Source: Trujillonella endophytica
Lineage (GTDB): Bacteria; Actinomycetota; Actinomycetes; Mycobacteriales; Geodermatophilaceae
Length of the DNA stretch: 64,000 nt
Direction: 5' to 3'
Assembly: GCF_019799905.1 (NCBI RefSeq)
Contig: NZ_JABGCI010000001.1
Coordinates: 1,302,001 to 1,366,000 of the forward strand
The notes below the pieces were generated by a model. That model was not told the origin of the DNA and searched no databases. It worked only from the letters and a program-made list of their open reading frames with translations. The translations under genes and the position numbers were made by a program. Of the stretch, positions 41,231 through 51,349 are shown one piece after another. Each line of letters starts with the position of its first letter. The stretch's first letter is position 1.

Positions 41231-42747
41231 GCCTGGCCCGCACGTGGTCGGTCGGCCTGGCCGGCGTCCACGGCGCCATGGTCGAGGTTGAGGTCGACAT
41301 GTCGGCCGGCATGCCGGGCGTGGTGCTCGTCGGACTGCCCGACACGGTGGTGCGCCAGTCGGTGGACCGGGTGCGCGCGGCCGTCGTCAACGCCGGGGCC
41401 GCCTGGCCGCTGCGGCGGACGACGATCGGCCTGTCCCCGGCCTCCATGCCCAAGCAGGGCAGCGGCTTCGACCTGGCGCTGGCCGCGGGGGTGCTCGCGG
41501 CTGGCGACGCGGTGCCCGCGGACGCGGTCAGCGACCTCGTGCTGCTCGGGGAGCTGGGGCTGGACGGCACGGTGCGGGCCATCCGTGGGGTGCTGCCCGC
41601 CGTCCTGGAGGCCCGGCGGGCGGGGCACCGGCAGGTCGTCGTCCCGCTGGGCAACGCCGACGAGGCGGCGCTCGTCGAGGGCATCGCCGTCCTCCCCGTG
41701 GGCTCGCTGCGTGAGCTGCTGGCCCACCTCACCGGGCGGTCGCGGCTGGAGCCGCACGTCCGGGGGAGCCTCCCCGAGCCGCCCCCGGGGCCCGACCTCG
41801 GGGACGTCGTCGGCCAGGCGGTCGGCCGGCGGGCCGTCGAGGTGGCCGCCGCGGGCGGGCACCACCTGTTCCTCGCCGGCCCCCCGGGCGCGGGCAAGAC
41901 CATGCTCGCCGAGCGCCTGCCCGGACTGCTGCCACCGCTCGACGAGCCGGCCGCACTGGAGGTGACCGCCATCCACTCGGTGGCGGGCACCCTGCCGCCG
42001 GAGGCGCCCCTGGTCACGCGACCGCCGTTCGAGGCGCCGCACCACTCGGCGACCATGGCGGCGCTGGTGGGCGGGGGCTCGGGGCAGATCCGGCCGGGGG
42101 CGCTGTGCCGGGCCCACCGCGGCGTGCTGTTCCTCGACGAGAGCCCCGAGTTCCCCCGCGCCGTCCTGGACACCCTGCGCCAGCCGCTCGAGCGGGGGAC
42201 GGTCACCATCTCCCGCGCGTCCGGCGCGGCGACCTTCCCGTGCCGCGCCCAGCTGGTGCTGGCCGCGAACCCCTGTCCGTGCGCCACGGCGGCCGGTGAC
42301 GCCGCCTGCACGTGCAGCGCCCACGAGCGGCGGCGCTACCAGGCCCGGCTCTCCGGACCGCTGCTGGACCGCATCGACCTGCGCGTCGACCTGCCACCGG
42401 TCACCCGCGCCGCCTGGCTGGACGGGACGAGCCCACCGGAGTCGTCCGCTGCGGTGGCTGCCCGGGTCGCCGAGGCGCGTGCCGCCGCGGCCGAGCGCCT
42501 GCGCGACAGCGGGCTGACGCTGAACGCGCACGTGCCCGGCCGGCTGCTCCGGGAACGGTGGGTGGTGCCGCGCCCGGCGTCGCGCCTGGCCGAGCGGGCG
42601 CTGGAGCGCGGCGTCCTGTCGGTGCGGGGCCTCGACCGGGTGCTGCGCGTCGCCTGGACGCTGGCCGACCTCGCCGGCTGCACCGTCCCCGGCCCCGAGC
42701 AGGTCGCCGAGGCCCTCGGGATGCGGCTGCAGCGGGTGGCCGCATGA
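41227..42747 (+). CDS. comM: ComM/YifB Mg-chelatase-like ATPase
   Basis: This 506-residue AAA+ helicase of the YifB/ComM type promotes branch migration when foreign DNA is integrated. The N-terminal S5-like domain (VSLARTWSVGLAGVHG, then GLSPASMPKQGSGFDLALA) is followed by Walker A LAGPPGAGKTMLAER near 216-230, LFLDESPEFPRAVLDTLRQ near 300-318 with Walker B, and NPCPCATAAGDAACTCSAHE, the Cys-rich zinc strip. GTG start overlaps the yraN-like stop; the stop overlaps dprA. Confidence 0.95.
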   Translation: MSLARTWSVGLAGVHGAMVEVEVDMSAGMPGVVLVGLPDTVVRQSVDRVRAAVVNAGAAWPLRRTTIGLSPASMPKQGSGFDLALAAGVLAAGDAVPADAVSDLVLLGELGLDGTVRAIRGVLPAVLEARRAGHRQVVVPLGNADEAALVEGIAVLPVGSLRELLAHLTGRSRLEPHVRGSLPEPPPGPDLGDVVGQAVGRRAVEVAAAGGHHLFLAGPPGAGKTMLAERLPGLLPPLDEPAALEVTAIHSVAGTLPPEAPLVTRPPFEAPHHSATMAALVGGGSGQIRPGALCRAHRGVLFLDESPEFPRAVLDTLRQPLERGTVTISRASGAATFPCRAQLVLAANPCPCATAAGDAACTCSAHERRRYQARLSGPLLDRIDLRVDLPPVTRAAWLDGTSPPESSAAVAARVAEARAAAAERLRDSGLTLNAHVPGRLLRERWVVPRPASRLAERALERGVLSVRGLDRVLRVAWTLADLAGCTVPGPEQVAEALGMRLQRVAA

Positions 42748-43982
42748 CCGCCGGGGCCGACCTGGACGGGGACCTCGCCTCGTCCGCCGGGGAGGGCGAC
42801 CTCGCCGCGGTCCGCCGGGCACGGGCCTGGCTGAGCCGGGCGGCGGAGCCGGGCAGCGTGGCGGTCTGGCGCTTCGTGGAGCGAGCCGGACCGGTGGAGG
42901 CGGTCCGGCTGCTGCGGGCGGGCGGGGCACCCGAGGCCGTGCAGGCGCTGGTGGGCGTCCGGGCGCAGCAGGACGCGAGCCTGGCCGACCTGCGCCGCGC
43001 GGAGCGGTGCGGCGGACGGCTCGTGATCCCGGAGGACGACGAGTGGCCCGCGCTGGCACTGCACGCACTCACCGTGGCGGTCACCGGTGAACCCACCGAC
43101 GGCGGCGAGATGACCGACCGGACGAGAGCGCCGGTCCCGCCGGTGGCCCTGTGGGTCCGCGGCCGCGGGCACCTGGCGGAGGTGATCGACCGGTCCGTGG
43201 CCCTCGTCGGTGCGCGGGCGTGCACGACCTACGGCGAGCACGTGGCCGGTGACCTGGCGCACCGGCTGGGGGACCGGGGCTGGACGGTGGTGTCCGGGGG
43301 GGCCTACGGCATCGACGCCGCCGCGCACCGGGGCGCGCTGGCCGCCGGGGCGCCCACGGTGGCGGTGCTCGCCTGCGGGATCGACCGGGTCTACCCGAGC
43401 GGCAACGGCGCGCTCCTGGAGCGGATCGCGCAGGAGGGGCTCGTCGTCAGCGAGTGGCCACCGGGCGCGGCGCCGCACCGGCACCGGTTCCTGGTCCGCA
43501 ACCGGCTGATCGCGGCGCTCACCCGCGGCACGGTCGTGGTGGAGGCGGCGGCTCGGTCCGGCGCCCAGGCGACGGCGCGGCGCGCCTGCCGGCTGGGTCG
43601 TCCCGTGATGGTCGTCCCGGGCCCGGTCACCTCGGCGATGAGCGTCGGCTGCCACGAGCTGCTGAGGGACGCCGCCGTGGGCGCCGTCCTCGTGGGCAGC
43701 GCCGCCCACGTCCTCCAGGAGGTCGGCCGGCTGGGGGAGGACCTCGCCCCGCTGCCGGAGGCGGTGCCCGACGCGCGCGACGGTCTGTCGGACCTGGCCG
43801 TGCGCGTGCTCGACGCCTGCCCGGTGCGTGGGGGCGTCGGTCCGGAGCGGCTGGCGGTGGTGGCCGGCTGCGGGGTGGTCGAGGTCCTGCAGGTGCTGCC
43901 GGCGCTGGAGGTCGCCGGACTGGTCGAGTGGACGGGGACCGGCTGGCGGCTCGTACCGCCTCCCGAGGAGTGCGCGAGGTGA
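42744..43982 (+). CDS. dprA: DNA-processing protein DprA
   Basis: DprA loads RecA on single-stranded DNA during transformation. The 412-residue protein has [20 protein letters not shown] near 152-171, [20 protein letters not shown] near 183-202, [20 protein letters not shown], and a C-terminal winged-helix domain ([19 protein letters not shown]). The Rossmann core is complete. It follows comM as in other actinobacteria. Its 3' end meets the minus-strand thioesterase gene with only two bases between stops. Confidence 0.95.
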   Translation: MTAGADLDGDLASSAGEGDLAAVRRARAWLSRAAEPGSVAVWRFVERAGPVEAVRLLRAGGAPEAVQALVGVRAQQDASLADLRRAERCGGRLVIPEDDEWPALALHALTVAVTGEPTDGGEMTDRTRAPVPPVALWVRGRGHLAEVIDRSVALVGARACTTYGEHVAGDLAHRLGDRGWTVVSGGAYGIDAAAHRGALAAGAPTVAVLACGIDRVYPSGNGALLERIAQEGLVVSEWPPGAAPHRHRFLVRNRLIAALTRGTVVVEAAARSGAQATARRACRLGRPVMVVPGPVTSAMSVGCHELLRDAAVGAVLVGSAAHVLQEVGRLGEDLAPLPEAVPDARDGLSDLAVRVLDACPVRGGVGPERLAVVAGCGVVEVLQVLPALEVAGLVEWTGTGWRLVPPPEECAR

Positions 43983-43984
43983 GG

Positions 43985-44788
43985 TCAGCCGCGCGGCGGG
44001 AAGGTCAGCACCTGCTGGGCGAAGGAGGCCACGACCGCGCCGTCGTGGGTGCGGACGGTGCCGTGGACGAGCCCACGGCTGCCCCGGACCCGGACCGGCT
44101 GCGCGGAGTACAGCAGCCACTCGCCGGCGTCCATGGGGCAGTGGAACCACAGCGTGTGGTCCATCGTGACCCCGCGGGTCTCCGGGGGCGGCGGCGAGCC
44201 GGGCACCTGGGCGGCGGAGAAGACCATGTAGTCCGAGACGAACGCGACCACGGCGGCGTGCAGCCCCGGGTCGTCGGGCAGCGGCTGGTGCGGACGGACC
44301 CAGTACGGGTGCAGGGGGTCGAACACGTCAGCTCCGGCGTCGACCCGGTGGCGTCCCGCCGGCCGGAACTCGAACGGGTCCATCCCCATGAGCCGCACCG
44401 CGTCCGGTGCGATCCCGCCGGGTCCGGCGGGCATCGGGAGCCGGGGCTCCTGCCAGTCGGTGCCCTCGCCTGCGGCGTGGAAGGAGGCGGTCAGCAGCAG
44501 CGGGGTGTTGCCGCCCTGCTCCACGGTCACCAGCCGGACGGCGCTCGAGCGCCCGTCCCGCACCGACCGCACCCCGAGGGTGAGCGGGCTGCCCAGCTCT
44601 CCGCCGGACGGGAACACCGCGTGCACGGAGGAGGGGAGGAGTCCCGGCGCGACGGTGCGGGCCGCCGCGCGCACCGCCAGCGCCAGCGTGTACCCGCCGT
44701 ACAGGTGCCCGGCGGCGAGCGGCTCGTTCTCGAACGCGGCGTCCCCCCGTGGGTGCAGTCGGAGCAGCGCGTCGAAGTCGTGGGGCAT
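43985..44788 (-). CDS. Acyl-CoA thioesterase (TesB-like double hotdog)
   Basis: This 267-residue protein has the TesB-like double hotdog pattern. [18 protein letters not shown] and [20 protein letters not shown] fall in the first hotdog, and [20 protein letters not shown] then [20 protein letters not shown] in the second, which is the usual family end. It should hydrolyse acyl-CoA to fatty acid and CoA. ATG start at 44788. It is monocistronic, inserted between dprA and xerC on the opposite strand. Chain-length preference is unknown. Confidence 0.88.
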   Translation of the reverse strand: MPHDFDALLRLHPRGDAAFENEPLAAGHLYGGYTLALAVRAAARTVAPGLLPSSVHAVFPSGGELGSPLTLGVRSVRDGRSSAVRLVTVEQGGNTPLLLTASFHAAGEGTDWQEPRLPMPAGPGGIAPDAVRLMGMDPFEFRPAGRHRVDAGADVFDPLHPYWVRPHQPLPDDPGLHAAVVAFVSDYMVFSAAQVPGSPPPPETRGVTMDHTLWFHCPMDAGEWLLYSAQPVRVRGSRGLVHGTVRTHDGAVVASFAQQVLTFPPRG

Positions 44789-44893
44789 ACCGGATCCCTA
44801 CCACCGTGTCCTCGACCGGCAGTTCCGCGTCATGACGAGGCCGGTCCGGCGCGCCCGCTTGACCCATCCGGGGCGCCGACGGACGGTCGCACC

Positions 44894-45829
44894 GTGTCCG
44901 GGTCCACGGTCGAGCTGCGCGGTGGGCTGCCGCCCGCCCTGGCCGCGGTCGTGGACGACTACGACGAGCACCTCCGGGGTGCCCGTGAGCTGTCGGACCA
45001 CACGGTGCGCGCCTACGTCACCGACACCGTGTCGCTGCTCGACCACCTGGCGCGGCGCAGCGGCACGCGCGTCGACGACCTGGACCTGGCCACCCTGCGC
45101 AGCTGGCTCGCCAAGGGCCGCACCACCGGCGACAGCCGGGCCACGACCGCGCGGCGCGCGGCGGCGGCCCGGTCGTTCACGCGGTGGCTGCGCCGGACCG
45201 GGCTGACACCCGAGGACGTCGGCCTGCGGCTGGTCAGCCCCAAGGCCCACCGCACGCTGCCCGACGTGCTCGCGCCCGACCAGGCCCGAGCGGTGGTCGA
45301 GTCCGCGGCCGGAGCCGAGGAGCCGGTCGGCCTGCGCGACGCGGTCGTGCTCGAACTGCTCTACGCCAGTGGCATCCGGGTCAGCGAGCTGGTGGGCCTC
45401 GACGTGGACGACGTGGACCGCGGGCGCCGCCTCCTGCGCGTGCTGGGCAAGGGCCGCAAGGAGCGCAGCGTTCCCTACGGGGTGCCGGCCGAGCGGGCGC
45501 TGGACGCCTGGCTGACCCGCGGGCGGCCGGCGCTGGCCACCGAGCGGTCCGGTCCGGCGCTGCTGCTCGGCGCGCGCGGCGGCCGGCTCGACCCACGGGA
45601 GGCGCGGCGCACCGTGCACGCGGCCGTCGCCACGGCGCCCGGCGCCCCCGACATCGGCCCCCACGGACTGCGGCACTCGGCGGCGACCCACGTGCTGGAA
45701 GGCGGCGCCGACCTGCGCTCGGTCCAGGAGCTGCTCGGGCACGCTAGCCTCGCGACGACGCAGATCTACACGCACGTGACGGTCGAACGGCTCCGCGCAG
45801 TGCACGCCCAGGCCCATCCCCGCGCGTGA
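44894..45829 (+). CDS. xerC: Tyrosine recombinase XerC
   Basis: XerC resolves chromosome dimers at dif with XerD. The 311-residue protein has an N-terminal SAM-like domain ([20 protein letters not shown]) and a catalytic domain with [15 protein letters not shown] (Arg near 161), [12 protein letters not shown] near 256-267, [15 protein letters not shown] with the nucleophile Tyr near 291. The Lys in [12 protein letters not shown] is present. GTG start at 44894, at the end of a 105-base spacer. It lies between dprA and a sigma factor gene, as in Streptomyces. Confidence 0.94.
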   Translation: MSGSTVELRGGLPPALAAVVDDYDEHLRGARELSDHTVRAYVTDTVSLLDHLARRSGTRVDDLDLATLRSWLAKGRTTGDSRATTARRAAAARSFTRWLRRTGLTPEDVGLRLVSPKAHRTLPDVLAPDQARAVVESAAGAEEPVGLRDAVVLELLYASGIRVSELVGLDVDDVDRGRRLLRVLGKGRKERSVPYGVPAERALDAWLTRGRPALATERSGPALLLGARGGRLDPREARRTVHAAVATAPGAPDIGPHGLRHSAATHVLEGGADLRSVQELLGHASLATTQIYTHVTVERLRAVHAQAHPRA

Positions 45830-45846
45830 GGGAGCCCAGGGGTGCC

Positions 45847-45852
45847 GATACT
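45847..45852 (+). promoter_or_regulatory. Probable -10 box of the WhiG-like sigma gene (GATACT)
   Basis: GATACT ends eight bases before the ATG at 45861, with no ribosome-binding site between. It is identical in sequence and near-identical in spacing to the box ahead of ispG. Confidence 0.45.
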
Positions 45853-45860
45853 GGACTGCG

Positions 45861-46715
45861 ATGCCCACCAGGGGCCGTCGCGGCGGACCCATGAGCGAGC
45901 GGGGGAGCTCCACCGTGCCCGAGGCGACGATCGACACCCGCGACAGCCCGAACGAGGACACCGACGCGGCGATCGTCGCGTTGTGGCGTGACTACGTCGC
46001 CGACCGCGATCCCGCGCTGCGCGACCGGCTGATCCTGCACTACGCCCCGCTGGTCAAGTACGTCGCCGGCCGGGTCGGCTCCGGCCTCCCCGCCCACGTG
46101 GAGCAGGCCGACCTCGCGTCGTACGGGACCTTCGGGCTCATCGACGCGATCACCCGCTACCAGCCCTCGCGCGAGGTCAAGTTCGAGAGCTACGCGATGG
46201 CGCGCATCCGCGGCGCGATCATCGACGAGCTGCGCACCACCGACTGGATCCCGCGGTCGGTCCGCAGCAAGGCCCGCCTGTTCGAGCGGACCGTCGCCGC
46301 CCTGGAGAGCAAGCTCCGCCGCAGCCCCACCGACGAGGAGGTGGCCGCGGAGATGGACATGGACGTCGAGGACGTCCGCAAGTTCCTCGGCCAGCTCTCC
46401 CTGGTCAACGTGGTGGCCCTCGACGAGCTGCTCACCGACGACGACGGCGGCGCCCCGCGGCTCGTCGACACGCTGCAGGACAACCGGGCCCTCGATCCGC
46501 AGGCGATGGCCGAGCACAGCGAGGCGCGGCAGCTGCTGGCCCGTGCCGTCGAGCAGCTGCCGGAGCGGGAGAAGGTCGTCGTCAGCCTCTACTACTTCGA
46601 GGGGCTCACCCTCGCCGACATCGGCCGCGTCCTCGGCGTCACGGAGAGCCGCATCTGCCAGCTGCACACCAAGGCCGTGCTGCACCTGCGGACGAAGCTC
46701 GCCGACTTCGCCTGA
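45861..46715 (+). CDS. whiG: RNA polymerase sigma factor, WhiG/FliA type
   Basis: This 284-residue sigma-70 group 3 factor has region 2 ([56 protein letters not shown]), region 3 ([20 protein letters not shown]), and region 4 ([20 protein letters not shown]). WhiG starts sporulation in Streptomyces aerial hyphae; FliA directs flagellar genes. In motile, budding Geodermatophilaceae a flagellar or cell-cycle role is possible. ATG start at 45861 by the -10 box; a second ATG at 45891 would shorten the N-terminus. No anti-sigma gene is adjacent. Confidence 0.92.
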   Translation: MPTRGRRGGPMSERGSSTVPEATIDTRDSPNEDTDAAIVALWRDYVADRDPALRDRLILHYAPLVKYVAGRVGSGLPAHVEQADLASYGTFGLIDAITRYQPSREVKFESYAMARIRGAIIDELRTTDWIPRSVRSKARLFERTVAALESKLRRSPTDEEVAAEMDMDVEDVRKFLGQLSLVNVVALDELLTDDDGGAPRLVDTLQDNRALDPQAMAEHSEARQLLARAVEQLPEREKVVVSLYYFEGLTLADIGRVLGVTESRICQLHTKAVLHLRTKLADFA

Positions 46716-46743
46716 CGGTGCAGCCGTCTCCGCCGGCCCGGCC

Positions 46744-47034
46744 GTGACGGTCCTCGAGCACGCCCTGCCCCCGGTCCGGCCAGGACAGGAGCAGGCCTTC
46801 GAGTCGGCCTTCCGTGCGGCCCGGCCGGTCATCGGGGCCTCGCGGGGCTGCCGCCGGCTGTCGCTGTTCCGCTGTCTGGAGCGGCCCTCGACCCACCTGG
46901 TGCTCGTCGAGTGGGATCGGCTGGCCGACCACACCGAGGGCTTCCGCGGCTCGCCGGCCCACCAGCGCTGGCGCGAACTCCTGCACCACTTCCACGACCC
47001 GTTCCCCACGGTCGAGCACGTCACCGAGGTCTGA
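46744..47034 (+). CDS. Antibiotic-biosynthesis-monooxygenase-fold protein
   Basis: This 96-residue protein has the ABM ferredoxin-like fold: VTVLEHALPPVRPGQEQAFE, LSLFRCLERPSTHLVLVEWD and FRGSPAHQRWRELLHHFHDP. The family includes heme-degrading and quinone oxygenases, as well as small proteins of no known activity. A Cys (FRCLE) and a His pair (HHFHD) could bind a ligand. The GTG at 46744 lies 28 bases behind the sigma gene stop, so they may be co-transcribed. No signal peptide. Confidence 0.83.
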   Translation: MTVLEHALPPVRPGQEQAFESAFRAARPVIGASRGCRRLSLFRCLERPSTHLVLVEWDRLADHTEGFRGSPAHQRWRELLHHFHDPFPTVEHVTEV

Positions 47035-47043
47035 CGGACCACG

Positions 47044-47601
47044 TCACACCGCGGGGAGCAGCCGCACGCGCGGCGGCGCCAGCAGCGACAACGGGTCGAG
47101 GTAGGTCTCGCCCCGGCGCAGACCCCAGTGCAGGCAGGCGGCGGCCGGGCACCCGTCGTGCCCGGCGGCGACCGTGCCGATGGGGGAGCCCCGCGTCACC
47201 GCCTGGCCGGCGCCCACGGACGGGTCGACCGGCTCGTACGTCGTCCGCAGGCCGCCGGGGTGGTCGATGCTCACCAGCGGGCGGCCGGCCACCGGGCCGG
47301 CGAAGACGACGACCCCGTCCCCCGCGGCGAGCACCACCGCGCCCGGGGCCGCGGCGAGGTCGACGCCGCGGTGCCCGGGGCCGTACGGCGAGGCGGGGGC
47401 CTCGAAGGTCCGGGTCACCACCAGGTCGGGCAGGGGCGCCGTCCACCCCGCGGCAGCCCGGGCCGGCGGCGCGGGCGTGGCCGGAGCCGGCGTGGCCGGA
47501 GCCACCACCCCCTGATCCACCACCGCCGGGTCCGCCACCGCGGAGGCGGGGGCGAGCAGGCCGGCCAGGGTGAGGAGGACGGTCAGCAGGCGGAGCGGCA
47601 C
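47044..47601 (-). CDS. Secreted M23-family peptidase
   Basis: This 185-residue exported protein has a signal peptide ([21 protein letters not shown]), a Pro/Ala/Thr linker and an M23 (LytM) domain. [12 protein letters not shown] carries the first zinc His and Asp, and [16 protein letters not shown] carries the second His. In the second motif Cys stands where most M23 enzymes have the catalytic His (HxH); this form is common in actinobacteria, and activity may be weak. It would cut peptidoglycan cross-bridges or bind wall. GTG start at 47601, with a short spacer to rpsB's leader on the other side. Confidence 0.88.
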   Translation of the reverse strand: MPLRLLTVLLTLAGLLAPASAVADPAVVDQGVVAPATPAPATPAPPARAAAGWTAPLPDLVVTRTFEAPASPYGPGHRGVDLAAAPGAVVLAAGDGVVVFAGPVAGRPLVSIDHPGGLRTTYEPVDPSVGAGQAVTRGSPIGTVAAGHDGCPAAACLHWGLRRGETYLDPLSLLAPPRVRLLPAV

Positions 47602-47706
47602 GCGTCGACCCTGGCCTCCGCGGGGCCGGGCCGGCCGGGATCGGGCCGACCTGTGGACCGGAGCGTGGGCGGTGGACGGCCCACGAGAGCGGCGATCAGC
47701 AGGGCG

Positions 47707-47916
47707 TATGCTGACCGGTGCGGCCCACCCCGGTGGGTCGACTTCGCGCGTCCTCGTACCCCGCCGCTGATCAGCGGGGTGGTCGCCACCTCGGTCCCTG
47801 CGGTCCTCCGCGGGGTGGTGTGGCGCTCTGGACGCCAGGGCGGTGCACCAGCCGGTGCCCGCGGCAACCGAGACGCGCGGCCGCCCGGCGGTCGCGTGCG
47901 CTACAGAGAGACGACC
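47707..47916 (+). promoter_or_regulatory. rpsB promoter and hairpin-rich leader
   Basis: TATGCT at 47707-47712 is a probable -10 box, giving a leader of almost 200 bases. The leader holds CCCAC/GTGGG (47724-47737), the perfect palindrome CCGCTGATCAGCGG (47764-47777), extended by ACCCCGC/GCGGGGT, and GGTGG/CCACC (47778-47790). This fits an autoregulated S2 leader, but no known motif was recognised. No gene is seen in 47602-47916. Confidence 0.5.
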
Positions 47917-48873
<957 letters not shown>

Positions 48874-48882
48874 GGACCCCTC

Positions 48883-48939
48883 GAAGGACCCCGTCCTCGT
48901 CGCCCCTCGCACGCTCGGGGCGAGCCTCGGGACGGGGCC
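48883..48939 (+). repeat. Dispersed stop-adjacent palindromic element, copy 5
   Basis: Starts GAAGGACCCCGTCC, ten bases behind the rpsB stop, and ends GGGACGGGGCC. Outer arms CCCCGTCC/GGGACGGGG and inner arms TCGCCCC/GGGGCGA both pair but differ in sequence from the other copies. It lies between rpsB and tsf, which are usually co-transcribed, so it may adjust their ratio. Confidence 0.82.
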
Positions 48940-48987
48940 ACGGCGGTCCCCTGATCGACTCACCTGAACCCTTCAGAAGGAAGAGAC

Positions 48988-49803
48988 ATGGCTGACTTCA
49001 CCGCAGCCGACGTCAAGCGTCTCCGCGACGCCACCGGCGCCGGCATGATGGACTGCAAGAAGGCGCTGACCGAGGCCGACGGCGACTACGACAAGGCCGT
49101 CGAGCTGCTGCGCATCAAGGGCGCCAAGGACGTCGGCAAGCGCCTGGAGCGCTCGACGACCAACGGCATCGTCGTCAGCAAGGACGGCGCCCTGCTCGAG
49201 ATCGACTGCGAGACCGACTTCGTCGCCAAGAACGCCGACTTCGTCGAGCTGGCCGAGCGGCTGCTCGACGTCGTCCTGGCGCAGAAGCCGGCCGACCTCG
49301 ACGCGCTGCTGGCCGCCGACGTCGACGGCCAGACGGTCTCCTCGCTGATCCAGGCCGAGTCGGCCCGCATCGGCGAGAAGCTGGTCCTCTCGCGCTTCGC
49401 CGCCTTCGAGGGCACCACCGCCACCTACCTGCACAAGCGGGCCACCGACCTGCCCCCGGCGATCGGTGTCGCGGTGCAGTACAGCGGTGGCTCCGAGGAG
49501 GCCGCGCGCAGCCTGGCGATGCACATCGCCGCGGCCCGCCCGCGCTACCTCACCCGCGAGGAGGTCCCGGCCGACGCGGTCGAGACCGAGCGCCGGGTCG
49601 CCGAGCAGACGGCGAAGGAGGAGGGCAAGCCCGAGCAGGCGATCACCAAGATCGTCGAGGGTCGGGTGAACGCCTACTACAAGGACTTCGTCCTGCTCGA
49701 GCAGCCGTCGATCACCGAGCCCAAGCGCACGGTGAAGCAGATCGTCGACGAGGCCGGCCTGACCGTGGAGCGGTTCGCCCGTTTCGAGGTCGGCCAGGCC
49801 TGA
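48988..49803 (+). CDS. tsf: Elongation factor Ts
   Basis: EF-Ts exchanges GDP for GTP on EF-Tu. The 271-residue protein has the N-terminal domain [20 protein letters not shown] and [20 protein letters not shown], the [16 protein letters not shown]-Tu contact, and the C-terminal [23 protein letters not shown] start with AGAAGGAAG upstream. The gene ends at a strong terminator hairpin. Confidence 0.98.
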   Translation: MADFTAADVKRLRDATGAGMMDCKKALTEADGDYDKAVELLRIKGAKDVGKRLERSTTNGIVVSKDGALLEIDCETDFVAKNADFVELAERLLDVVLAQKPADLDALLAADVDGQTVSSLIQAESARIGEKLVLSRFAAFEGTTATYLHKRATDLPPAIGVAVQYSGGSEEAARSLAMHIAAARPRYLTREEVPADAVETERRVAEQTAKEEGKPEQAITKIVEGRVNAYYKDFVLLEQPSITEPKRTVKQIVDEAGLTVERFARFEVGQA

Positions 49804-49817
49804 CGCACCGGGCACGT

Positions 49818-49856
49818 CCACCGGCCCCGTCCCCTCCGTGGGGGCGGGGCCGGTGG
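49818..49856 (+). terminator. Terminator after tsf
   Basis: The stem CCACCGGCCCCG with its complement extends to 17 base pairs with one G-T pair, around a 5-base loop. It separates rpsB-tsf from pyrH. Confidence 0.85.
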
Positions 49857-49935
49857 TGTGTCCGGGCGCGGCTGTGGTCACCGGCCGCATGAGGCAGGAT
49901 CACCGCCGAACGACCGTCGACCGAGGGATGAACTG

Positions 49936-50697
49936 TTGACCGACACCGTGTCCGCACCCACCGCGTTCCAGCCCACCGACGGCACGGGTTACCAGCGGGT
50001 CCTGCTGAAGCTCTCCGGTGAGGCCTTCGGCGGCGGCAAGGTGGGCGTCGACTCCGGCATCGTGCACAGCATCGCCCAGCAGCTGGCCGACGTCGTCCAC
50101 GCCGGTACCCAGGTCGCCGTCGTCGTCGGTGGCGGCAACTTCTTCCGGGGCGCCGAGCTGTCCCAGGCCGGCATGGACCGTCGGCACGCCGACTACATGG
50201 GCATGCTCGGCACGGTCATGAACTGCCTCGCCCTCCAGGCGTTCTGCGAGCAGGTGGGGCTGGAGACCCGGGTGCAGACGGCGATCACCATGGGTCAGGT
50301 CGCCGAGCCCTACATCCCGCGCAAGGCCGTGCGGCACCTGGAGAAGGGCCGGCTGGTCATCTTCGGTGCCGGCGCCGGCATGCCGTACTTCTCCACCGAC
50401 ACCGTCGCGGCCCAGCGCGCGCTGGAGATCGGCTGCCAGGTGCTGCTGATGGCCAAGAACGGCGTCGACGGCGTGTACGACGACGACCCCCGGCGCAACC
50501 CCGCCGCGACGATGTACACCGACCTGGACTACGCCACGGTCCTGGCCGACGAGCTCAAGGTCGCCGACGCGACGGCGATCAGCCTGTCGATGGAGAACCG
50601 GATGCCGATCGTGGTGTTCAACCTGCTCGAGGACGGGAACATCGCCCGGGCGGTGGCAGGTGAGAGGATCGGCACGCTGATCAGCACGCCCGCCTGA
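49936..50697 (+). CDS. pyrH: Uridylate kinase
   Basis: PyrH makes UDP from UMP. The 253-residue kinase has [15 protein letters not shown] near 20-34, [40 protein letters not shown], and [20 protein letters not shown]. Start chosen is TTG at 49936 ([16 protein letters not shown]), which has a purine-rich GAGGGATG upstream; a GTG four codons later is the alternative. It is followed by frr, as is usual. Confidence 0.95.
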   Translation: MTDTVSAPTAFQPTDGTGYQRVLLKLSGEAFGGGKVGVDSGIVHSIAQQLADVVHAGTQVAVVVGGGNFFRGAELSQAGMDRRHADYMGMLGTVMNCLALQAFCEQVGLETRVQTAITMGQVAEPYIPRKAVRHLEKGRLVIFGAGAGMPYFSTDTVAAQRALEIGCQVLLMAKNGVDGVYDDDPRRNPAATMYTDLDYATVLADELKVADATAISLSMENRMPIVVFNLLEDGNIARAVAGERIGTLISTPA

Positions 50698-50771
50698 CGG
50701 GCGCAGACGGCACACCGGAGCACAGAGGAGAGGCGGCCCGACGTGGCGCCGCCCGCAGGAGGGACGCACCC

Positions 50772-51329
50772 GTGATCGACGACACCCTGCTCGACGCCGA
50801 GGAGCGGATGGACAAGGCCCTGTCGGTCGCCCGCGAGGACCTCGGATCGGTGCGCACCGGCCGGGCCGCGCCGTCCATGTTCAGCAAGATCATGGTCGAC
50901 TACTACGGCGCCCCGACGCCGGTGCCGCAGATGTCCTCCATCACCGTGCCCGAGGCGCGCATGGCGGTCATCAAGCCCTACGACTCCAGCCAGCTCTCGG
51001 CGATCGAGAAGGCCATCCGCGACAGCGACCTGGGCGTCAACCCCACCAACGACGGCCAGATCATCCGCGTGGTGTTCCCGCAGCTCACCGAGGAGCGCCG
51101 CCGCGACCTGGTGAAGGTGGCCCGCTCCAAGGGCGAGGACGCGAAGGTCGCCATCCGCAACATCCGCCGGCGCAGCAAGGAGGAGCTGGACCGCATCGCC
51201 AAGGACGGCGAGGCCGGCGAGGACGACGTCCGCCGCGCGGAGAAGGAGCTCGACGACCTCACCTCCCAGCACGTGAACCACGTCGACGAGGCGGTCAAGA
51301 ACAAGGAGTCGGAGCTCCTCGAGGTCTGA
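50772..51329 (+). CDS. frr: Ribosome recycling factor
   Basis: RRF splits post-termination ribosomes with EF-G. The 185-residue protein has the standard three-helix and beta-domain pieces: [60 protein letters not shown] and [23 protein letters not shown] start at 50772. It is followed by cdsA with a 20-base gap. Confidence 0.98.
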   Translation: MIDDTLLDAEERMDKALSVAREDLGSVRTGRAAPSMFSKIMVDYYGAPTPVPQMSSITVPEARMAVIKPYDSSQLSAIEKAIRDSDLGVNPTNDGQIIRVVFPQLTEERRRDLVKVARSKGEDAKVAIRNIRRRSKEELDRIAKDGEAGEDDVRRAEKELDDLTSQHVNHVDEAVKNKESELLEV

Positions 51330-51349
51330 GCGACCCCTCCGCCGCGACG

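Noticed and set aside
42744-43982. comM-dprA as a sign of a competence system in this window
   Set aside because: Both genes are housekeeping in most actinobacteria and no pilus or ComEC genes are present here.
43454-44893. Long plus-strand frame running from inside dprA through the thioesterase region into xerC
   Set aside because: It is xerC's frame lacking stops upstream; the thioesterase is on the other strand and the real xerC start is the GTG at 44894.
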